Shown: positions 15,921-24,281, counted from the stretch's first letter. The stretch is 36,000 nucleotides of DNA from UBA11869 sp964544965 (GCA_964544965.1 CAZJED010000008.1:1-36000); one strand, 5' to 3'. A program made the numbers and translations. Notes: generated by a model not told the origin, from the sequence alone.

Positions 15921-16048
15921 TTAGCTATGTTGAATTAAAAACAATACAGTAATAATTGACATACCTACTAATATACTAAAAATCATTCTAAACCAGAATA
16001 CATTAAAATTTTTTTAGTAAATGTTAATTTCTGTGTTTTAGTATTCAT
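15921..16048 (-). pseudogene. Small single-pass membrane protein ORF interrupted by a frameshift at an A7 run
   Basis: From the ATG at 16048 the minus strand reads MNTKTQKLTFTKKILMYSGLE and stops. Just after the lysines, at a run of seven A (plus-strand T, 16009-16015), the -1 frame continues as KNFNVFWFRMIFSILVGMSI and on to a TAA at 15921. Joined, the product would be about 42 residues: a basic N-terminus followed by one clean transmembrane helix, ending IQHS. An AGGG lies about 11 bases before the start. It could be a decayed gene, a sequencing error in the homopolymer, or programmed slippage. No family is recognised. The rest of 15850-16187 is AT-rich and holds the FNR sites. Confidence 0.4.
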
Positions 16049-16113
16049 AATGAAATGACCCTATTAATAGTTACACTATGAATAAATATATATTTTTGAA
16101 AAAAATCTTAATA

Positions 16114-16127
16114 TTGATCTGGATCAA
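16114..16127. promoter_or_regulatory. FNR/ANR-type site, promoter-proximal copy
   Basis: TTGATCTGGATCAA fits the FNR consensus TTGATnnnnATCAA with no mismatch. For minus-strand transcription its centre lies about 31 bp from TATATA at 16087-16092, close to the class II geometry (site near -41.5). The predicted start near 16079 would lead into the small ORF at 16048, then DUF2946 and the barrel. Confidence 0.75.
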
Positions 16128-16145
16128 TAAGTAAATTATTAAATA

Positions 16146-16159
16146 TTGATCTAGATCAA
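16146..16159. promoter_or_regulatory. FNR/ANR-type site, distal copy
   Basis: TTGATCTAGATCAA is a full palindrome and a perfect FNR consensus match. It lies 32 bp centre to centre from the other copy, placing both on the same face of the helix. It is 29 bp after the end of ccmI, so it belongs to the downstream minus-strand unit rather than to ccm. Confidence 0.75.
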
Positions 16160-16187
16160 CTAGGCACTACTCAGGAAATATTTAAGA

Positions 16188-17435
16188 TTATTCTACTTCT
16201 TTATTGATGATTAATTCTGTTGTTTCATTAGATTTAGTTGAAATAGATTGGATTATGCCGACTAGATCACCTTTATTTGCAATTGCATTACCGCTTTTTG
16301 AAACTCTTGCAATAACTCGTACTGATTGATAATCAGAGAGCTTATTCGAGGGGAGCATTGCCATTGAATCATCAAGCTCTACTATCAAAGGTAAATCAGC
16401 AACTATTTTACGCAGAGCAATGATTGGCATATTATTTTTTTCATCCTTTGATTTTGCATAAATAAATACTGTTTGATTTTTATCAATGCCATCAAAATTT
16501 GGTGATAATTGAATATTTAATTTTATGGAGTATTTTTTTCTACTTTTTGGCTCAGGTTTCTGTGCTTCCCTAGGAATATTATTATTTTGATAAGCAAATT
16601 CTAAATATTTTTTTATATTATTTTGTTCTTCAGATCCATCCTCTAGTTTAGGAAGAACTTTCTCCCAGTAGCCAATAGCTTCCCTTATCTTCTTTTCCTC
16701 ATAGGACACTAAACCTGCTAACCAGAGCCCCATTGTATTTTCTGGGTCAAGTAGCAATGCTTTTTTTATCATTTTTGCAGGTTTACCAGCAAAGACGCCT
16801 GAATTTGCCATTGCTAAAGCATCGGCATAGCGAAGCAACAAGGAAGGTTCATCACCCACTAAACGGTAAAGATTTTCAAATGCCCTTATCGATTCGGGGT
16901 AGCGTTCCAACACCAGATAGGAATTTGCAAGCATTAACCAGTCATCGGTGTTGTCCGGATTATCCAATAGACGTCGTTCAACACGATCTAGCATTTCATC
17001 TACTGATGCAAGTTGCTCACTATTATTTTGTGAGTTAGCGATGTTAGATGTTAGGGCTAATTTTTCAATTGAATCTGGACTACCGATTACGCTGTATATT
17101 CCAAAAACAAACACAGGAATAAGTAGTATTAAAATTAGGGAAAATATTTTTTTTACATTATTACTTGAATAATAAGAATTCGATGACAATGAATCTGCTT
17201 TAATTTTATATTCTAGTAAAGAATTTTTTAATTCTATTTTTATATCCTCCGCATCTTTATTAGCCAACGTATTGTTTTCAATATCCCTATCAATTTCTAG
17301 TAATTTCTGCTCATATAATGCTTTATTATTTTCATCGTATTTTATGGCCCATTTATTTTTACTAAATAAAGTTTTTAATATCACAATAATTGATATTAAT
17401 AGTAACGCGAAAGAAGTTAACCAGAATGGGAACAT
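16188..17435 (-). CDS. ccmI: Cytochrome c maturation protein CcmI (TPR apocytochrome chaperone)
   Basis: A 415-residue membrane protein that holds apocytochrome c for heme ligation. Two transmembrane helices (about 4-24 and 98-118) flank a charged coiled-coil-like cytoplasmic loop, and are followed by TPR-type repeats (MLDRVERRLLDNPDNTDDWL, MLANSYLVLERYPESIRAFENL, ALLLDPENTMGLWLAGL). A periplasmic C-terminal domain with LSPNFDGIDKNQTVFIYAKS completes the fused CcmI layout. The start ATG at 17435 shares one base with the ccmH stop (TAATG). The frame is open upstream to 17528 inside ccmH. It is the last gene of the ccm operon. Confidence 0.9.
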   Translation of the reverse strand: MFPFWLTSFALLLISIIVILKTLFSKNKWAIKYDENNKALYEQKLLEIDRDIENNTLANKDAEDIKIELKNSLLEYKIKADSLSSNSYYSSNNVKKIFSLILILLIPVFVFGIYSVIGSPDSIEKLALTSNIANSQNNSEQLASVDEMLDRVERRLLDNPDNTDDWLMLANSYLVLERYPESIRAFENLYRLVGDEPSLLLRYADALAMANSGVFAGKPAKMIKKALLLDPENTMGLWLAGLVSYEEKKIREAIGYWEKVLPKLEDGSEEQNNIKKYLEFAYQNNNIPREAQKPEPKSRKKYSIKLNIQLSPNFDGIDKNQTVFIYAKSKDEKNNMPIIALRKIVADLPLIVELDDSMAMLPSNKLSDYQSVRVIARVSKSGNAIANKGDLVGIIQSISTKSNETTELIINKEVE

Positions 17436-17848
17436 TATTTGTTTTCCTGAGATTCTCTCGATTGTTTTTTTATAACAAATACTGCTACAAAAAAACCAAT
17501 GACTAAAAATAGAAAAGGTCCAAACCATAACAGCCAGGTGTTTTTCTTTAATGGAGGACGATATAGTACAAAATCACCGTATCTTTCTACTAAAAATTCC
17601 ATAATTTCAATATTACTTTTATTTGCTTGAATCATTTTAAAGATTTCATTTCTCAAATCTTGCGCGAGTGGCGCATTAGAATCAGCAAGCGATTGATTTT
17701 GACAAACTAAACAACGTATCTCCTCAATTAAAAAGTAGTAGCGTTCCTCTAAATTTTTATTTTCAAATATAACAGGCTCATCATTAGCGTAAGCAAAATT
17801 ACTCAAGAGTGAGTATATAAATAATAAAATTGCAGGTAGTATTTTCAA
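17435..17848 (-). CDS. ccmH: Cytochrome c maturation protein CcmH (thiol oxidoreductase, CcmH/CycL/Ccl2 domain)
   Basis: A 137-residue protein with a signal peptide or N-terminal anchor (about 1-21), the conserved IRCLVCQNQSLADSNAPLAQ motif with redox Cys46 and Cys49, and a single C-terminal transmembrane helix (about 104-126). It reduces or holds apocytochrome c cysteines in the periplasm for heme attachment by CcmF. Only the CcmH N-terminal domain is present, with the TPR part encoded separately as ccmI, unlike the fused E. coli CcmH. It overlaps ccmG by 4 bp (ATGA). Confidence 0.95.
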   Translation of the reverse strand: MKILPAILLFIYSLLSNFAYANDEPVIFENKNLEERYYFLIEEIRCLVCQNQSLADSNAPLAQDLRNEIFKMIQANKSNIEIMEFLVERYGDFVLYRPPLKKNTWLLWFGPFLFLVIGFFVAVFVIKKQSRESQENK

Positions 17849-18378
17849 GGATGTTGTTCTTGTTTTAATTTAGTAATGAGCGGCATGATAATGCGATTAA
17901 ATTGTTTATCGTCAATTGGCCCAATATGCTTGTAACGTATAGTGCCTTTCTTGTCTAAAATAAAGGTTTCAGGAACACCATAAACACCATAATCTATTCC
18001 AACGGTTCCAATTTCATCATATGCGCTTTCTATATAGGGATTGCCTAAATTCTCAAGCCATTGTAATGCATCACTTCTTTTGTCTTTATAATTGAGACCA
18101 TAAAGGTTCAGTTGATGTTTTTTTGTGTAATTATTTAATAACGGGTGCTCAATGCGACAGGCTGCGCACCATGACGCCCAGACATTAATTAAAGACACCT
18201 TGCCTTTTAGATCATTTATATTAATGTTCTGATCTGGTTTATGGAGGGTTGGCAGAATAAATTCAGGCGCAGCTTTATTAATTAATGGTGAAGGCACATA
18301 TCTTGGGTCATTCTGCAAACCAAAAACAAATAATGTAACAAGTCCGGCGAAAATTACCAATGGGAATAAATAACGCAT
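17845..18378 (-). CDS. ccmG: Thiol:disulfide interchange protein CcmG/DsbE
   Basis: A 177-residue membrane-anchored periplasmic thioredoxin that reduces CcmH or apocytochrome c. It has an N-terminal helix (about 3-20) and a thioredoxin fold with WASWCAACRIEHP (Cys71 and Cys74). YGVYGVPETFILDKKG carries the cis-proline and the glutamate characteristic of CcmG. The active site is CAAC rather than the more common CxPC. The start shares one base with the ccmF stop, and the end overlaps ccmH by 4 bp. Confidence 0.95.
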   Translation of the reverse strand: MRYLFPLVIFAGLVTLFVFGLQNDPRYVPSPLINKAAPEFILPTLHKPDQNININDLKGKVSLINVWASWCAACRIEHPLLNNYTKKHQLNLYGLNYKDKRSDALQWLENLGNPYIESAYDEIGTVGIDYGVYGVPETFILDKKGTIRYKHIGPIDDKQFNRIIMPLITKLKQEQHP

Positions 18379-20360
18379 TATTTAGTTGTTAAGATAGCTT
18401 CATTATTATTCGAGGATGCTTTTTTTACTAGCTTATGAAGACGGTAACGCCTATCAATAATAGCTAATAATCCGCCAATGGCCATTAAAATTGCGCCAAG
18501 CCATATCCAACGCACAAACGGTTTATGATAAAGGCGTATACTCCATGCTCCATCATCTAATGGCTCCCCTAAAGATATATAGATATCTCTTGTAAACCCT
18601 GCGTCTATACCAGCTTCTGTCATTGGCATATTTCGAACTGTGTATATTCTTTTTTGCGAGCGCAGGGTTGTGATAAGTTGATCCTTTTTTATGACATCAA
18701 CGACTGCTTCAGTTGCTTGGTAATTTGGTCCGGATAATATTTCTAAATCCTTGAGATGAAATTCGTAGTCAGCAAATTCTATTTTATCATTTACTTTCAT
18801 ACGTTGATGAATATCAACACTGTGTTGACTTGTTATTGTGATGCCAGTTATAGAAACTGCAAAACCAATATGCGCAATTAACATCCCATAAAAACTATAA
18901 GGGATAACTTTAAATGCTATTATTTTATCTTTTTTGTCTTTTATTTTTATAAACAAGGAATATAGACTAGTAAAGGATATCCATAACGCAGCAACAATAC
19001 CTGCAATACTTTTTAATTGATTTTCAGCATAAAATACCGCCCCAATACAAACCCCTATTAATACACTTGAAATTAATAATGCACGCATTTTCCTTAAAAA
19101 TTTTATAAAATTATTTTGTTTCCATTTCGATAGAACACCAAAACCAAGAAAAATTACTAAAGGAGTCATTACAGGAATAAATACAGCATTAAAATAGGGC
19201 GCACCTACTGATAGTTTACCAAGATTAAGCGCCTCCATAATGAGAGGGTAAATTGTTCCAAGTAATACGGTTAGCATTGCGACTAAAAGCAAAATACTAT
19301 TAAATAATAAAAATGTTTCGCGAGATAATATTGCGAATGAACCCGTAGTTTTAGTTGAAGGTGCACGCATTGCATAAAGGACTAATGAACTACCAATAAA
19401 AATAACAAGTAGCGCAAGGATAAAAATACCACGTGTCGGATCAGTAGCAAATGCATGAACTGAAGTTAAAACACCCGAACGCACTAGAAATGTACCTAGT
19501 AAACTAAGTGCGAAAGCACATATAGCCAGTAAAATTGTCCAATTTTTAAAAATCCCTCTCTTATCTGTTGCAGCAAGGGAATGAATGAGAGCGGTTCCGA
19601 TCAACCAGGGCATGAATGATGCATTTTCAACAGGATCCCAAAACCACCATCCTCCCCAACCCAACTCATAATATGCCCACCAACTACCAAGTGCGATGCC
19701 GAGCGTTAAAAATATCCAGGCAAGCAATGTCCAAGGCCTTGACCATCTCGCCCATGTTATATCTAGATTACCCGCTAGCAAGGCTGCTATTGCAAAGCTA
19801 AAAGCAACGGAAAACCCAACGTACCCCATATACAAAATTGGTGGGTGGATGATCAATCCAATATCTTGTAGTAATGGATTTAAATCTGCCCCATCAACGG
19901 GGACAGGAAAAAGACGTTCAAATGGATTTGATGTGAATAGCATGAAAAGTAAAAAACCAATACTTACTAATCCCATGACACCAATAACACGAGATAGAAA
20001 ATGTTCCGGTAAATGACGGCTAAAGAAGGTAACAGCAATTGTCCAAATATTTAAAATCAAAACCCATAATAATAAAGATCCTTCGTGAGCGCCCCAAACA
20101 GCCGAGAACCTGTAGAACCAAGGTAATAATGTATTTGAGTTATTTGCAACGTAAGCGATTGAAAAATCATTTACCAAGAATGAATAAACTAGAATCATAA
20201 ATGCAATTAACACGAATAGAAATTGTAAACGTGCGGTTGGACGTGCCAATGACATCCATGTTTGATTACTTTTAGCAGCACCAAGAATTGGGAAAAAACA
20301 TTGCATAATTGCCATTGCTAAAGCTGTAATTAAAGATATATTTCCTAGTTCTGCAATCAT
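18378..20360 (-). CDS. ccmF: Cytochrome c heme lyase subunit CcmF
   Basis: A 660-residue polytopic membrane protein of the heme-handling family, which takes heme from CcmE and attaches it to apocytochrome c. It shows the first conserved WGAHEGSLLLWVLILNIW segment, the WWD domain ELGWGGWWFWDPVENASFMPW, HPPILYMGYVGFSVAF with a conserved heme-ligand histidine, and about 15 transmembrane helices. The periplasmic C-terminal domain carries the PMTEAGID and YISLGEPLDDGAWSIRLYHKPFVRWIW motifs. It overlaps ccmE by 4 bp. Length is normal for the family. Confidence 0.97.
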   Translation of the reverse strand: MIAELGNISLITALAMAIMQCFFPILGAAKSNQTWMSLARPTARLQFLFVLIAFMILVYSFLVNDFSIAYVANNSNTLLPWFYRFSAVWGAHEGSLLLWVLILNIWTIAVTFFSRHLPEHFLSRVIGVMGLVSIGFLLFMLFTSNPFERLFPVPVDGADLNPLLQDIGLIIHPPILYMGYVGFSVAFSFAIAALLAGNLDITWARWSRPWTLLAWIFLTLGIALGSWWAYYELGWGGWWFWDPVENASFMPWLIGTALIHSLAATDKRGIFKNWTILLAICAFALSLLGTFLVRSGVLTSVHAFATDPTRGIFILALLVIFIGSSLVLYAMRAPSTKTTGSFAILSRETFLLFNSILLLVAMLTVLLGTIYPLIMEALNLGKLSVGAPYFNAVFIPVMTPLVIFLGFGVLSKWKQNNFIKFLRKMRALLISSVLIGVCIGAVFYAENQLKSIAGIVAALWISFTSLYSLFIKIKDKKDKIIAFKVIPYSFYGMLIAHIGFAVSITGITITSQHSVDIHQRMKVNDKIEFADYEFHLKDLEILSGPNYQATEAVVDVIKKDQLITTLRSQKRIYTVRNMPMTEAGIDAGFTRDIYISLGEPLDDGAWSIRLYHKPFVRWIWLGAILMAIGGLLAIIDRRYRLHKLVKKASSNNNEAILTTK

Positions 20361-20815
20361 TTTGGATATTTATTTTTTTTGTGAGGTATTTCAGCACCCG
20401 CTGCCTTAAGCGCTTCTACGACTTCAGGTGGCATGTAGTTTTCATCATGCTTTGCTAATACTTGATCAGCGACAAAAATATTATCAGATTGTAATTTTCC
20501 ATTAGCGACAATACCTTGTCCTTCTCGGAATAAGTCTGGAAGTATGCCTTCGTAGATAACTTTAACTTCATTAATTGTATCTGTTAGGATAAAACTAACT
20601 TTAAGATCATCTGTATTTCTAATTACACTATCAGTTACAACTAGACCTCCGATACGAAATGATCTTATTTTCGGAGCATCGCCGTTAATGACTTCTGTAG
20701 GGCTGTAAAAATACATTAGATTTTTTTCGAATGCTGTAAGAATGAATGTTGCTGCAATACTTATACCGGCTAGAATCGCGCAAACTATAAGAATACGTTT
20801 TTTTCTTGGACTCAT
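20357..20815 (-). CDS. ccmE: Heme chaperone CcmE
   Basis: A 152-residue periplasmic heme chaperone anchored by one N-terminal helix (about 8-28). The OB-fold region includes RIGGLVV and VIYEGILPDLFREGQGIVANG. The covalent heme-binding histidine is His123 in LAKHDENYMPPEV, with the conserved Tyr127. It accepts heme from CcmABCD and passes it to CcmF. The start lies 2 bp after the ccmD stop. Confidence 0.97.
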   Translation of the reverse strand: MSPRKKRILIVCAILAGISIAATFILTAFEKNLMYFYSPTEVINGDAPKIRSFRIGGLVVTDSVIRNTDDLKVSFILTDTINEVKVIYEGILPDLFREGQGIVANGKLQSDNIFVADQVLAKHDENYMPPEVVEALKAAGAEIPHKKNKYPK

Positions 20816-20817
20816 TA

Positions 20818-20982
20818 TTATTTTTTATTATTTTGTAATCTTTTTTTTATCTCATTTATTGTCTTATGTTCATTTCTAATAGCTAAAATGATATTTAAAA
20901 ATAAAACAATAAAGCTAATTCCATATGCAGACCAAACATAAATTGCATAACCACCCATCGATAAAAAATTATTTAGTGACAT
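20818..20982 (-). CDS. ccmD: Cytochrome c maturation protein CcmD
   Basis: A 54-residue small membrane protein with one transmembrane helix (GYAIYVWSAYGISFIVLFLNIILA) and a basic C-terminal tail, as usual for CcmD, which helps release holo-CcmE from CcmABC. The ATG at 20982 gives the typical NNFLSMGGYAIYVW start and overlaps the ccmC end by 14 bp; an alternative ATG at 21012 would add ten residues. Sequence conservation in this family is low, so the call relies on the YVWSAYG motif and on position between ccmC and ccmE. Confidence 0.9.
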   Translation of the reverse strand: MSLNNFLSMGGYAIYVWSAYGISFIVLFLNIILAIRNEHKTINEIKKRLQNNKK

Positions 20983-21703
20983 ATTTTCTGACCCATGATG
21001 AATTACATTCATATTCTAGTATTTCACTTCTAGCTCTTATCAGAAGTGTCGTGATATAAAATGTTTTAAATGCAACCACCATTAGTAGTAATGGAATTAG
21101 CATTGTTAAATGAATAGAAGGTTTATCAAATTTTGAAATTGTCGGCCCCTGATGCAGAGTGCTCCACCATTCAACTGAATAATGAATTATTGGAATATTG
21201 ATAACGCCTATTAAAGCAAGAATCGCGCCTGCTCGCGCCGCTATTCTTTTATCATCAAAGGCCGATTGTAATGCTATGTAACCAAGATAGAGTAATAGAA
21301 GTATTAACTCGGATGTTAATCTTGCATCCCATACCCAATAAGTTCCCCACATAGGTTTCCCCCATATAGCACCTGTGACTAGAGCCAGAAAAGTAAACGA
21401 TGCACCGATTGGCGCACTCGCTCTTGCTATTATATCGGTAATTTTAATGTGCCAGATAAGACTAATGGCTCCTGAAAATGCAATAATCAAATAGACAAAA
21501 AGAGACATCCATGCTGCCGGAACATGTAAGTATATAATTCTAAAACTGTCACCTTGCTGATAGTCAGCTGGGGCTAAAACTAACCCTCCGTACAAACCAG
21601 TCACAAAACAAATAGCACAAACAATTGCTATCCATTTTGACAAAGGGATAGAAATATCATAGAAATATTTCGGCGAACCAAATTGATGAATCCATTTGTA
21701 CAT
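20969..21703 (-). CDS. ccmC: Heme exporter/handling protein CcmC
   Basis: A 244-residue membrane protein with six helices. The tryptophan-rich WWD motif reads WGTYWVWDARLTSELILLLLYLGYIAL, flanked by the likely heme-ligand histidines in IYLHVPAAWMS and WSTLHQGPTIS. It presents heme to CcmE. It starts 3 bp after ccmB and overlaps ccmD. Confidence 0.97.
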   Translation of the reverse strand: MYKWIHQFGSPKYFYDISIPLSKWIAIVCAICFVTGLYGGLVLAPADYQQGDSFRIIYLHVPAAWMSLFVYLIIAFSGAISLIWHIKITDIIARASAPIGASFTFLALVTGAIWGKPMWGTYWVWDARLTSELILLLLYLGYIALQSAFDDKRIAARAGAILALIGVINIPIIHYSVEWWSTLHQGPTISKFDKPSIHLTMLIPLLLMVVAFKTFYITTLLIRARSEILEYECNSSWVRKYVTK

Positions 21704-21706
21704 TTT

Positions 21707-22381
21707 TTAACTCAATCTTATTCGTAAAGCAGAGGTAACTGCTATTGGCGCTAAAGTAATTGCAAGCATAAGTATACCTGCTAGAAAATAAGTTTCAGCA
21801 ATAATAGATTGTCCTAATGATGCATTTTGTATTGCGATTGTTGAAAAAATAAGAACAGGCATTGATAAGGGTAAAATCAAGATACTGAGTAACATACCGC
21901 CACGTAACCCAATTGTTAATGCAACCATAACAGATCCTAAAAGACTCAAAATTGGTGTGCCAAGAATTAACGTAGTAAAAAGCGCTATCATTATTTCGTT
22001 TGATAATGAGAGGAGCATCCCCATGATTAGTGAGATAACTATTATAGGAATACCAAATGTTATCCAATGAGCTAATATTTTTGCTGAGACAAGCAAAATA
22101 AGCGGATATCGGGACAAAGCTAATTGCTCAATACTTCCATCCTCAAAATCAGAACGAAAAATTGCTTCAAGGGATAAACAAGTTGCAAGTAAAGCACTAA
22201 TCCAAATTATTCCAGGCATTATTGTATTTAATAATTCTGATTTTGATCCAAATGATAAGGGAAATAATAGAATTATAATAATAAAAAAAACTAACGAATT
22301 AAAAAAGTCCGTTTTCTCTCTGAAAGTAAGCATGAAGTCACGTTTAAGAATAATATAAAAAATGTTAATGTATTCAAGCAT
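21707..22381 (-). CDS. ccmB: Heme ABC exporter permease CcmB
   Basis: A 224-residue permease with about six transmembrane helices. The N-terminal FREKTDFFNSLVFFIIIILLFPLS and the EAIFRSDFEDGSIEQLALS loop are family signatures. With CcmA it forms the ATPase module that frees heme-loaded CcmE from CcmCD. It overlaps ccmA by 8 bp. Confidence 0.96.
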   Translation of the reverse strand: MLEYINIFYIILKRDFMLTFREKTDFFNSLVFFIIIILLFPLSFGSKSELLNTIMPGIIWISALLATCLSLEAIFRSDFEDGSIEQLALSRYPLILLVSAKILAHWITFGIPIIVISLIMGMLLSLSNEIMIALFTTLILGTPILSLLGSVMVALTIGLRGGMLLSILILPLSMPVLIFSTIAIQNASLGQSIIAETYFLAGILMLAITLAPIAVTSALRIRLS

Positions 22382-23003
22382 TGTTATTTCCTAAATTAAT
22401 ATTTTGTAGTGGGTAGTTATCAATTTCTATTTTTTGATGCGTAGTAAAAAAAACTATCCCACCATTATTACAATGCTTAACAATTATTTTTTCGACGATC
22501 TTTTTACCTTGTTTATCTAACGCATTAAATGGTTCATCTAGGAACCATAATTTTGATTTAGACATAAATAATCGCGTAAGTCCTATACGCCTTTGTTGAC
22601 CGGCTGATATATTATGGGCAAAAATTTCATTCATATTTGGCATGCCAATTTCTTCTAGAATTATTGAGTAGTCAATTACTGACTTTTTTCCAGCTAATGC
22701 ATTCATAATTTTCATATTTTCTTCAATTGTTAAAGTAGATTTTATACCGTTTGTATGTCCAAGATATAAAATATTACTTTGGAATTCATAACGATAATTT
22801 TTGATATTTTTATCACCCCATAGTATTTCGCCGGATGTTGGCTCAATTAAACCCGTGCAAATTTGTAATAAACTACTTTTACCACTGCCATTTGCACCAT
22901 TAATCTGCAGCAATCCACCATCTTTAATAGTAATATTTAGCCCTTGAAATAAAATGTTATTTTGACGAATAGATTCAAGGTTATTGATTGAATATATAGG
23001 CAT
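22374..23003 (-). CDS. ccmA: Heme ABC exporter ATP-binding protein CcmA
   Basis: A 209-residue ABC ATPase with Walker A GANGSGKSS (36-44), Q-loop region LGHTNGIKSTLT (81-92), a signature SAGQQRR (133-139, a CcmA-type variant of LSGGQ) and Walker B LWFLDEP (152-158). It is the first gene of the nine-gene ccm operon. A TATAAT hexamer on the minus strand at 23039-23034 may be its -10 element, with no clear -35. It is divergent from the Sel1-repeat lipoprotein, 74 bp away. Confidence 0.96.
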   Translation of the reverse strand: MPIYSINNLESIRQNNILFQGLNITIKDGGLLQINGANGSGKSSLLQICTGLIEPTSGEILWGDKNIKNYRYEFQSNILYLGHTNGIKSTLTIEENMKIMNALAGKKSVIDYSIILEEIGMPNMNEIFAHNISAGQQRRIGLTRLFMSKSKLWFLDEPFNALDKQGKKIVEKIIVKHCNNGGIVFFTTHQKIEIDNYPLQNINLGNNNA

Positions 23004-23077
23004 ATGTTTATTGGATATTTATGTTATTAATTTATTATAGTCGATATTCTACAGAATCCGTGAAAGCTTATAAAATT

Positions 23078-23998
23078 ATGAAATTTCTTCTTCTTACATT
23101 TAGTGTAGCAATTTTTATTTCTGCTTGCGGGCAATCAAATTACGAACTTGCAAATGCTTCATATGAAGCGGGAGACTATGAGAGAGCATTTAAAGAATTT
23201 AGTTTTTTAGCTAATGATGGCGATATCAAGGCCCAGTATTTTCTTGGTGTAATGTATGAAAAAGGGCAATATATAGAGCAAAATTTTCAACATGCATCTA
23301 AATGGTATATGAAGTCTGCAAAAAAAGGTTATCCAAATGCGCAAGTTAGATTAGCTCAGTTATACATACAAGGCGCAGGCGTTGAAAGGGATTACTGGAT
23401 GGCAATGAAATGGTCGCGTCGAGCTGCTGTTCAAGGAAATGAAGAGGCTGAGGCCAGTATTGGTTATATGTTTCATGATGGGATAGGCGTAAATCAGGAT
23501 TATGTTGAAGCTGTTAAATGGTATCGAAAAGCAGCTGAAAAAGGCTGGGCAAAAGCACAACATGACCTTGGCGTTATGTATCAAAATGGGAGAGGCGTTG
23601 AAAAAAATTATTTTCAGGCAATAACATGGTATAGGAAGGCCTCCGATCAAGGCTTTTTAGCATCTCAAATAAATCTGATCAGCATGTATCACGAAGGTTT
23701 AGGAGTTCCTGAAAATAATATATTGGCTATTGAGTGGTTCCAGAGTCTTGCTGAAAAGGGACATATAATGGCTCAATATCGACTTGCTGAAATGTATTAT
23801 CAGGGAATAGGGGGTGTTGATGAGGATTACATTGAAGCCTACGCCTGGTTCGGAATTGTTGCAGCTCGTGGATTTAAGCCCGCCGAAAAACCCCGTGATC
23901 AAATAGAAAATCAGTTAAACAAGATAAAAATAGATAAGGCACGCGTATTAGCTAGAGAATATTGGACAAAGTACGTGAACATAGCCAATAGCCAATAA
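23078..23998 (+). CDS. Sel1-repeat lipoprotein
   Basis: A 306-residue protein with a lipoprotein signal (FISAC, lipidated Cys17) followed by about six Sel1-like TPR repeats between residues 35 and 265 (e.g. AQYFLGVMYEKG, AQVRLAQLYIQGAGV, AQHDLGVMYQNGRGV). The last repeat ends EAYAWFGIVAARGFKPAE. Such proteins are solenoid scaffolds of the cell envelope with varied partners, and nothing here fixes a specific one. The ATG at 23078 is chosen over an upstream in-frame ATG at 23021 because it starts the signal sequence. The stop codon overlaps the U tract of a minus-strand terminator. Confidence 0.88.
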   Translation: MKFLLLTFSVAIFISACGQSNYELANASYEAGDYERAFKEFSFLANDGDIKAQYFLGVMYEKGQYIEQNFQHASKWYMKSAKKGYPNAQVRLAQLYIQGAGVERDYWMAMKWSRRAAVQGNEEAEASIGYMFHDGIGVNQDYVEAVKWYRKAAEKGWAKAQHDLGVMYQNGRGVEKNYFQAITWYRKASDQGFLASQINLISMYHEGLGVPENNILAIEWFQSLAEKGHIMAQYRLAEMYYQGIGGVDEDYIEAYAWFGIVAARGFKPAEKPRDQIENQLNKIKIDKARVLAREYWTKYVNIANSQ

Positions 23999-24027
23999 AA
24001 AAAGGGCATTGAAATTTCACAATGCCC
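23997..24027 (-). terminator. Rho-independent terminator facing left
   Basis: An 8-bp GC-containing stem (24004-24011 with 24020-24027) has an 8-base loop, and a run of seven A on the plus strand at 23997-24003 gives the U tract on the minus strand. On the plus strand no T run follows, so it does not serve the Sel1 gene well. Confidence 0.75.
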
Positions 24028-24123
24028 AGAATGACTACTTCTTTAACACTCTCTCCACAGGAGATTTTGTTATGTAGATTAGTAATATTTGAGTTAGAGG
24101 AGATGTGATTCTAGCCTCGTATT
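23997..24123 (-). ncRNA. Candidate FNR-controlled small RNA on the minus strand
   Basis: A rho-independent terminator faces left: stem GGGCATTG/CAATGCCC (24004-24011, 24020-24027) followed on the minus strand by seven U (24003-23997). No minus-strand gene ends here; metH stops 900 bp away, behind another hairpin. About 100 bp upstream on the same strand lie TATAAC (24135-24130) and a perfect FNR site at 24161-24174. Together these predict a transcript of about 125 nt. It contains a short TCTCC/GGAGA hairpin and two ATCTCCT segments complementary to ribosome-binding sites, as in many base-pairing regulators. FnrS, AniS and PhrS are precedents for FNR/ANR-driven small RNAs. The terminator is solid; transcript existence and start are inference. 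Confidence 0.5.
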
Positions 24124-24160
24124 ACAGGTGTTATAGTAAATGACTTAAATATCTTGAACT

Positions 24161-24174
24161 TTGATCTGGATCAA
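24161..24174. promoter_or_regulatory. FNR/ANR-type site
   Basis: TTGATCTGGATCAA is identical to the copy at 16114-16127 and matches the FNR consensus perfectly. It lies between two short predicted transcripts: TATAAC on the minus strand at 24135-24130 (35 bp centre to centre) and GATATT on the plus strand at 24200-24205 (also 35 bp). Either or both could be activated. A perfect TTGACA at 24229-24234 offers another plus-strand -35 element, with a poor -10. Confidence 0.7.
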
Positions 24175-24281
24175 TTGACTAATCAGTAGCATGAAAGCTG
24201 ATATTTATAGCGTTTTGCGGTAAATAACTTGACATTAATGAGAAATACAAGGAATATCGCGCTCCCATGAAATTAAATTAT

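Noticed and set aside
24004..24027. Terminator for the Sel1-repeat gene on the plus strand
   Set aside because: The T run needed on the plus strand is missing, while seven A before the stem give a U tract on the minus strand.
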